Part shown: positions 56,800-64,000 of the stretch, one piece after another
Layout of the letters: each line of letters starts with the position of its first letter
How positions within the stretch are numbered: position 1 is the first letter of the stretch
From: Blakeslea trispora
Lineage: Eukaryota; Mucoromycota; Mucoromycetes; Mucorales; Choanephoraceae
Direction of reading: 5' to 3'
Length of the DNA: 64,000 nt
Assembly (NCBI GenBank): GCA_025331445.1
Contig: JAIWNE010000021.1
Location: 124,001 to 188,000 of the forward strand
Notes under the pieces: generated by a model
The model's input: only the letters and a program-made list of their open reading frames with translations
Databases searched by the model: none
What the model was told of the DNA's origin: nothing
Program-made: the position numbers and the translations under genes

Positions 56800-58896
56800 T
56801 TAGTTGGTCAAAACATATGTTTGTCTTTGTTGTCTACCAAGTCTAAAAGCAAGGCATTCTGGATCGACTGGGCGAGGCACATCATCCTTATGTTCAATCA
56901 CTTCTTGTAATGTCTTGCCATTCTTCAACATTTCACTTGCTTTCTTGAATTCTTTACGAATAAGGTCTCCTCCCATCTTTGTTACATTTGAACTAATTAT
57001 AACAAAGGTTCAGCAAACTAAAAGAAAATACGCTTAAGAAATACTTACCACACATTGCGTGTCTTTGAGAATGGGTCTTGTAATACAATCAAATGCTTTT
57101 CCCAATACTTTTGCATCTCTATTTTGTCAACCGGAGTTGATATGGACATTGTCTTGAAGAGATTTTCCTGATTTGAAAAGTACTCTAGAAACTCAATCAA
57201 TAGCTCGCCCACTTCTTTTGTGCTTGTAGATGACCATAGTGTAGATTGCTCGTCCAGATCAAACGTGATAGCAAAGTCTTCTGTCTCTTTGTTATCAATA
57301 ATCACACAATCATGGTATCTGACATCACAACCATCCACCATTTGCTTGGAGCGCTTGTAACTACATCGCTTACTTTTGCATTCAGCACCTGTCAATTGTT
57401 GCAGGTTAGGTAACACAGGCGGATCTTGAACATGAATTAGGTAGTAAAGTGCTAGCAGATGGTATGCATAGCTTGACATAGTACCGTTGCGTGCAGAGGC
57501 AATGGACTTCTTTTTGCATAAATATCTTATGGTAAACAGTAAAGGACGAATACGGACATCCAGTTTCATATACTGCATAATAAGCTTTGTGGTATGGATG
57601 CCCAAGACATCGTTTGTGTTGACGTTACACTTGAGCGTAGTGATTGGATCCACGAATGTGCAGATAGGCACTGTAGCTGTATTGATCGGTTTTACGTTGA
57701 TCATGCCCAAAGCAGTCAAGTAGTTGGCTACACAATACATATTGAACATTGAATTAGGCAAAAGTCTTAGCAGCTTGATTTCGTATCTTGTATGGTCTGA
57801 GTTGTATGGAATAACAATACAAAGGTCTACTTTGGCATCATCTCCACCTAAGCCACTCAGTGAGGACCTAATTCAGAAGAAAGATTAGGCTTTTCTTTTG
57901 TATAAAAGCTGTTCTTCTTCTTACCCAAAAGTAGAGACATAAACACCTTTTTGTCCCCATAGTGAATTTAGCATATGATTTAATCGATCTACAATCGAAG
58001 CTCGAGCCAAGAATGATTGCTTGGACATGCTGTATTTCTGTATAAACACAATAAGCAAATAAGACAATTTAATCTCTCTCTCTATAATTTACCTGTGTAA
58101 AGTCAATGATCTCTTGGTCAAGGCAATAATCATCATCTATAGTATCGTCCTTGCTCTGTTCCTGAACCTTGCTTGGCTCATTCACTGTTTTAGGTTCTTC
58201 TTCCTTTCGCTGTTCTAATGGTGCTGGCTGTTCTGATGCTGCTGCTTGTTTTTTTGTCTCGACCACCTCAACAACAACCTTGTCTTTGACAACTTCATCA
58301 TCTGAATCATACGAGTCATATTGGTATTCCTCAATGGTGATTTCGTCGTTTTGACTTCGGTTGCTGGTTTAGGATCCACTTGTTGATCTTTTTTCTTTAC
58401 ATCCTTCTTTTCTTTTCACTGTGAGGACCTTTCAGAAGAGGAACATTTTTCGATGCAAACAATGCTTCTCGCTCAAAGTCTCTTAGAGTGACTGCATCAT
58501 TGACTTGGTAGATAACGAATAAAAAGTCCTTTTCTAAATCATTTACTCCAGCTTGTTTGAGGCACCTGGCCAAATAGGCTGAAAGGCTCTAAAGCTTGAG
58601 TTGTATTCATACAGATTCATGACGTCGAAATACCAGCCATCAAAGTCAGCTTCAATTTGTTCTGGTGTTATTTTTGTTCGATGCACTAAGAAGAAATCAT
58701 GAAAAGTAGGATATTCTGTGTGTAAAGTAAAGCTTTCAAGGGCGAAAGAAGCTTCAAGGAATTCTGAAATAGATTTGAAAGCAACAACGCGTGAATACGC
58801 ATAAGACACAGATGGTTTCTTATGTGTCAAAGAGTTTCGTATAGTGTGTTGTATACAATCGTGTATTATTCTTTTGGGATCATAAGGTTCGGTCAT
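56800..58896 (-). CDS. Cid1-family nucleotidyltransferase-like protein, catalytic Asp residues missing; three frameshifts
   Basis: Non-canonical poly(A)/poly(U) polymerase fold, about 645 aa. Exons: 58093-58896 (containing three apparent 1-nt deletions), 57925-58037, 57049-57867 and 56800-56992. The nucleotidyltransferase core reads VYVSTFGSSLSGLGGDDAKV DLCIVIP, where active relatives have S-D-x-D-L: the first catalytic Asp is Lys. The third (normally CDISVN-like) is KCNVNTND, so Asp is replaced by Asn. The PAP-associated part is YMKLDVRIRPLLFTIRYLCK with SSYAYHLLALYYLI. An extra N-terminal domain of about 200 aa (MTEPYDPKRIIHDCIQHTIR onward) is unfamiliar and is followed by an acidic/Lys-rich linker. 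Frame breaks lie near 58550, 58405-58418 and 58349-58352; adding one base at each closes the phase exactly. Confidence 0.75.
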
Positions 58897-59511
58897 TGCT
58901 TTCCTTTTCTTTTCTTGTTATCTTAAACAAAAGATTAAACTAGGAAAAAAAATTGTGGTAGTCGCGAATTCATTGTAGGCAGTCACTGGCTGATGGAATT
59001 CAAGCATGAATATGGATGCAGATTTGTGATACTATCCGGTCTTTATTCATATTGATAGAGCACGATAAGTTACCTGTGATATGATGATACTTGTATGAGA
59101 TAAAGAACCGTAAAAGAATTACAACAACACAGCTTTTTAATATAGGTATAGTTCATAGGAAAGTTACTCATTACTGGTAATACAAAGGCTTCTAGTGTGA
59201 GATGGTGAATACTTGTTCTAAAGAGATCTTTGATTGGCTTCCGAAAAATGATATTATTCTGCAAGACTGCTTACAATACTATGGATGTTTGTGTACTCTA
59301 ATGCAAAAGTATAAGAACGATGGTTCTGTCATTTATCTATCCAAAACCTTCAAAGTACATTGCTTTTGCAAGAGATATGTAGTTGGACTTTAAACAAGCT
59401 TATTGTTGCAGCTATCTTCCAAAATGGTCTTCTTCTTTTTTTTTAAAGCAACTTCAAAGTGCTATCTGACGGAGCTTGATTCCTTTTCCTTTTCTTTTTT
59501 TTTTTCTAAAT
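58897..59511. other. Divergent spacer before MLH1
   Basis: Promoter region of the Cid1-like gene and MLH1. Short plus-strand frames (59202-59393, 59403-59591) look like chance; the second runs in frame into MLH1 exon 1 but has a poly-Phe/Ser sequence. Confidence 0.45.
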
Positions 59512-61956
59512 ATGACAACTACACCAAGTATCAAAAGCTAGATCAGGCTGTAGTAAACCGAATCGCAGCTGGAGAAGTAAGCTATGAGTGAGCAAATAAG
59601 CCGTTTAGCTTGAGTATCTCATTGTGTGTGCGCCCACCTTTTTTTTTAAGGTTATTCAACGACCTGCTAATGCCTTGAAAGAATTGATCGAGAATTCTCT
59701 TGATGCAGGATCAACACAGATCCAGATCTTGATCAAGGACGGAGGTCTCAAGCTACTCCAGATCCAAGATAATGGTCACGGAATACGAGTAAGTTTCATT
59801 CAAACAGTGTGCGTGACAACCACTACAGACAACTGACCTTACGCTTAGAAAGAGGATATGCATATTGTATGTGAGCGATTCACTACCAGCAAACTAAGTA
59901 AATTTGAAGATTTGATGAATATATCTACCTATGGTTTCCGTGGTGAAGCGTTGGCAAGCATATCTCATGTAGCCCATGTTACCATCACTACCAAGATAGC
60001 TGAATCCCCATGTGCCTATCGCGCTCTTTATTCAGACGGCAAACTAGTACCTGCTCGACCGGGGACAAGTGCAGAACCCAAAGCTTGTGCCGGTAACAAT
60101 GGTACTCAGATTACAGCAGAAGACTTGTTTTATAATGTACCTACCCGAAGAAAGGCCTTGAAGTCACCTAGTGATGAGTACAATCGAATCCTGGACATTG
60201 TCAGCCGATATGCTGTGCATAATGCTGGTATCAGTTTCACTTGTCGCAAACAAGGGGCTACTATGGCAGATGTTCAGACAGCAACAGGCGCCAGTGTGGT
60301 TGATACTATCAGGCAACTGTATGGTGGCTCCATTGCTTCTGAACTGTTGCCTGTTGAACAGTCACTTGAGACTCTGGATGTTGCAGTCAAGGGTCAAATC
60401 ACAAACGCCAATTATAGTATGAAACGAATGACGTTGTTATTATTCATCAATCGTAAGTTTGTAAGTTGGAGGTCTAGACTGAGAAGTTGAGATATTGATG
60501 CTTTCTTAGATCGAGCCGTAGAGAGTTCTTCGATAAAGAGAGCTATTGAAAATGTCTATAGTGCCTTATTGCCTAAAGGTGGACATCCTTTTGTCTATCT
60601 TAGCCTCGAAATGGATCCAAAAAACGTAGATGTCAATGTTCATCCAACAAAGAAAGAAGTGCATTTCTTGCATGAAGAACGCATTGTTCAGGCCCTGAGT
60701 GATGTATTTCAAAAAGTACTCGAGAATGCGAATAATTCAAGAACATTTTATACACAAGCATTGTTGCCTGGTGCATCTGATCCGACCATTGAAAACCAAG
60801 AAGGTAAGCCTTGCTTGAATTGAAGGCATTTTATCTCATTCAAATGTTCAATTTAGTGTCCTCAAGCAATCAAAAACACAATGTCCCAGAATACAAATAC
60901 GTTCGAACAGACAGTCGAGTCACAACATTAGACGCTTTTGTTCACAGCAAGTCAAATCCATCCTTTGCAAGTATACCCGGAGATAAGAATAAGGGTGTGA
61001 ATCATCTGATGGAAGTGGATACAGACGCTAGTTCAAAACCCAGAGTGGAAGTAAGATTAACCAGCATTCTACAGTTACGTAAGGAAATCAAAAAAGCAGA
61101 AAACCAAGGTAAAAAAAAAGGAAACAGCATATCTTGTTCCTTGTGCATCCATAGCTAACCTTTTTCTTTCTTCTAAAAGACTTGACTTATATCTTGTCAA
61201 ATCATACTTTTATTGGGTGTGTGGATGATGCATTGGCTTTGATTCAGCATGAACAGAATATTTACATTGTCAACTATAGCGCAGCAAGGTAAGCTGTATT
61301 CTATTGTCATTCAAACAAACAAAAGAGTCTTACAGATGGATTCAAGTGAGGAATTGATGTATCAGATTGTCTTGAATGAGTTCTGTAATATGGGACAGAT
61401 TCGATTTACCGAGCCTGTCTCTATTAGAGAATGCCTTAGAATGGCTATTGAATATGAAGCTCAACAAGGCACTCTTCCTGCTACCATAAAGACACCTGAA
61501 GAAATGATAGAGGTATAGAAATGCAGTAAAAAAAAATGAAAAAACTCCATATTGACATTCAGTTAGTTGATCACATCCGTGATTGTATCGAGAGCTGATA
61601 TGCTTCAAGAATACTTTTCATTCACCATATCTCCAGAAGGTGAATTGAATGGGATTCCTATGGTGATTCGTGACTATGTACCATCCATGGAAAAACTGCC
61701 TCTGTTCTTACTGCGGCTAGGTACTGAAGTAAACTGGGAACACGAAAAAGAATGTTTTCACACGCTATCAAGAGAAATTGCTATCTTCTATAGTGCGGAA
61801 CCACCAATGACAGATAAAGAAGGTTATTTATGGAAAGTCCAACATTTGGTGTTCCCATGCTTTAAAACCCGATTCTCGGCCCCTACCACGCTTAAAACAT
61901 TTGTGACACAATTAGCTAATCTAGCCGATCTATACAAGATTTTTGAGCGATGTTAA
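59512..61956 (+). CDS. MLH1: DNA mismatch repair protein Mlh1
   Basis: MutL homologue acting with Pms1/Pms2 in mismatch repair and with Mlh3 in meiosis; about 672 aa. Exons: 59512-59576, 59651-59788, 59849-60452, 60510-60803, 60857-61108, 61180-61288, 61347-61512 and 61567-61956. GHKL ATPase motifs: [44 protein letters not shown] and [52 protein letters not shown] and the C-terminal FERC, characteristic of Mlh1, are all present. In exon 1 the ATG frame stops after MTTTPSIK; one extra A in the A4 run at 59533-59536 would give [18 protein letters not shown], so a 1-nt deletion is likely. The acceptors of exons 7 and 8 are the less certain junctions. Confidence 0.93.
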
Positions 61957-62112
61957 GATAAACAAAATGTGTTGTTTTAAGCCAAAAAATGAAGAAGATG
62001 GATTGTATACGTAAAATTGTATTTTTTCATATAAAAATGGTATGCGTGATGTTTATAATATGCAAATATATGTATAGTTAAAAAAAAAAAAGAAGCGATA
62101 AAGTCATCAATT

Positions 62113-63581
62113 TTAGTGTTCCAGTTCATTTGGAATATCTTCTTTCTTCATGGAAGCAATGTCTCTTAAAGCACCAGCAATGATATCAACGCCCTGCATT
62201 AACTCCTCTTCATTGATGCAAAGAGGAGGAGCAAGACGGATGATGTTGACATGAGTAGGCTTAGCTAGCAAACCACGAGATTTCAATAACAAGCAGAGTT
62301 CCCAAGCTGTTCTCTCAGATTTGCTTTCATCAATCACAATTGCATTCAATAAACCACGTCCACGCACTATCAAATTGTATGAGCTTTTTCTTTCTATCTT
62401 TCTATACACTACTATTCTTTACCTGTCTTGACAAGAGGAGAATTGAGCTTGATAAGGGCTTCTCTGAACTTTTGACCGAGTCGCTCAGCGTTCTCGACCA
62501 GGTTTTCTTCCTTAATGACGTCTAAAGCAGCCATGGCAACAGCACAACCAAGAGGGTTACCACCATAAGTAGATCCGTGCTCTCCAGGCTTGATACACAA
62601 CATGACATCGCGATCAGCCAAAACGGCAGAAACCGGATATACACCTCCTGAAAGTGCCTTACCTAGGAGTACCATATCAGGGCGGACTTCATCATGATCA
62701 ACACAAAGCATTTTGCCGGTACGAGCCAGACCAGTCTGGATTTCATCAGCAATAAACAAGACATTGTGTTTTTTACAGAGCTCATAGGCCTTCTTTAAAT
62801 AACCTTCATCAGGCACCATAATACTATGTATTCCCCCATTTAGCATTTTTTCTCTACTTTAAGACTAAAGAAACAACTTACCCAGCTTCACCTTGAATAG
62901 GCTCAACCAAAAAGCCAGCAACCTTCTTGCCAACCACATCCAATACCTTCTCAAGATCTTCCAAGTTGTTGTAACGAATCAATGTATCAGCCTCAGGAAC
63001 TTTAGGACCCACCAAAGGCAAGTAAGGACCGAATCCAGCATAAGATTCAGGATCAGTACTCATAGAGATGACACCTGTAGTACGGCCATGGAAGTTGTTT
63101 TCACAAGATAGCACAATGGCTTCGTTTTCAGGAATACCCTTCTTCATATAACCCCACTTACGAGCCATCTTAATGGCAGTCTCGACAGCTTCAGCACCTG
63201 TGTTTACAGGCAAGACCATGTCATAACCAAAGTAGTCATGCATATATTTAGTGTAAGCACCATACACATCGTTGTAGAATGCTCTGGAGGACAATGTCAA
63301 CTTGGAGGCCTGATCGCACAGAGCCTTTACAATCTTGGGATGGCAGTGACCTTGGTTGACAGCAGAATAGGCCGACAAGAAGTCCATGTATTTATTTCCC
63401 TCGGGATCCCAAACCCAAATACCTTTGGCTTCAGAGAATACAACAGGAAGAGGATGATAGCTGATGATACAGTAAGTTAGTTCACTGTCTCTTGTTTTCT
63501 AATGAAGAAGAATAGGTCTTACTTGTGAGCACCATAGTTGGATTCTAATTGAACAACTTCTTTACTAGAGTGGCGAGTCAT
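62113..63581 (-). CDS. CAR2: Ornithine aminotransferase
   Basis: PLP enzyme converting ornithine and 2-oxoglutarate to glutamate semialdehyde, in arginine catabolism. Four exons: 63523-63581, 62882-63460, 62423-62823 and 62113-62366, giving 430 aa. Class-III aminotransferase motifs: [89 protein letters not shown], and the PLP-lysine site [20 protein letters not shown] followed by [19 protein letters not shown]. There is no mitochondrial presequence, as in yeast Car2. It converges on MLH1 with about 155 bp between stops. Confidence 0.96.
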
Positions 63582-64000
63582 GATGAATTGATGGATTGAT
63601 TGTAAAGAAAAAAAAAAAAAAAGAAAAAAAAAAGCTTGGAATATTTTTTTTTTTTGCTTATTTATAAACTTCCAATTTTGGATCACATGAACCATTTGAA
63701 AGGCTATAGAAAGCCAGATTTCCCACGATTCCAAATTGCTTCTAGTGTGCACAAGACGTCATTTTGCTTTGTGGATTTTCCGATTTAAGCTAAAATGTCC
63801 CTGATGACATTCTTTTGAGTGTATATAGAAGCAGATAGATTCTGAATATTGCACATGAGATTTAAAGGAGAAAGAATCAAGTGAATGGATCGGCAAATGA
63901 ACATTATTTTGTCGCGAGTGGTTTCAATTTGCTTATTACCAATAAGCATGATAATTGCTATTTTTGGAAAAAGACGTGCACAGTCACTTTACTTGAGGCT
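63582..64000. promoter_or_regulatory. Upstream region of the ornithine aminotransferase gene
   Basis: Presumed promoter with long A/T tracts near 63605-63655 and a TATTTATAAA element at about 63659. No specific regulator site can be named and no further gene begins before the window ends. Confidence 0.45.

Noticed and set aside
58540..58572. A 32-nt intron to explain the first frame break in the Cid1-like gene
   Set aside because: It is shorter than any other intron here (minimum about 45 nt), and single-base loss also explains the two neighbouring breaks.
59403..59591. Upstream in-frame start for MLH1
   Set aside because: It would add poly-Phe/Ser translated from a pyrimidine tract. The ATG at 59512 plus one base in the A4 run gives the expected Mlh1 N-terminus.

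Overview
The window looks like nuclear chromosomal DNA of an early-diverging filamentous fungus, most likely a member of the Mucoromycota (Mucorales-like). Gene density is moderate, intergenic DNA is AT-rich with long poly-T/poly-A tracts, almost every gene has several 45-65 nt GT-AG introns, and the proteins resemble fungal homologues: a divergent Fet3/Ftr1 iron-uptake pair, Opi1, Hom3, Fol3 and cytosolic-type ornithine aminotransferase. It also carries genes lost from many ascomycetes but kept in early-diverging fungi: the minor-spliceosome protein ZMAT5, site-2 protease and neurochondrin. No species is claimed.

Layout. 0.7-3.2 kb: WDR44-like WD40 protein (+). 3.5-7.4 kb: multicopper ferroxidase (-) and iron permease (+) sharing a promoter with two copies of an iron-regulatory GATA-type 9-mer. 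7.9-11.3 kb: neurochondrin-like (+), GFA-fold protein (-), Rbx1 RING protein (+), ZMAT5 (-). 11.3-14.3 kb: gene-poor DNA with a decamer array. 14.3-17.1 kb: Opi1 and a compact inositol hexakisphosphate kinase (+). 17.1-19.5 kb: gene-poor, with a 68-bp Tc1/mariner-type foldback MITE. 19.5-31.2 kb: aspartokinase (+), histone H3 (-), pirin (+), an unidentified coiled-coil protein (-), an unidentified 239-aa protein (+), site-2 protease (+), calmodulin (-). 31.2-35.3 kb: gene-poor, with a transposase relic and a candidate structured RNA. 35.3-47.0 kb: adrenodoxin reductase (+), RPB2 (-), TTI2 (+), primase small subunit (-), dihydrofolate synthase (-), Ptc7 phosphatase (+). 47.0-54.7 kb: a 4.6-kb apparently intact non-LTR retrotransposon (-) inserted into a tRNA-Lys(CUU) gene, followed by diverged direct repeats. 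54.7-64 kb: Tc1 transposase relic (-), CENP-Q-like candidate (+), a Cid1-type nucleotidyltransferase lacking catalytic aspartates (-), MLH1 (+), ornithine aminotransferase (-).

Most notable is the retrotransposon. Its two ends are flanked by a 14-bp direct repeat that is exactly nucleotides 1-14 of the tRNA-Lys gene. The insertion therefore entered the tRNA gene but rebuilt a complete copy on one side, leaving a 14-nt stub on the other. Its ORF1 and ORF2 overlap through a TAATG junction and ORF2 has no internal stop.

Technical caution. Five apparent 1-nt deletions, mostly at short homopolymers, break otherwise well-conserved reading frames (RPB2 once, the Cid1-like gene three times, MLH1 once). 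Because RPB2 is essential, residual assembly indels are the likeliest cause. Three introns (ZMAT5, site-2 protease, Ptc7) need GC-AG donors of the form GCAAGT to keep frame. Exon coordinates were derived by hand from splice consensus, codon phase and family knowledge; no alignment was run.
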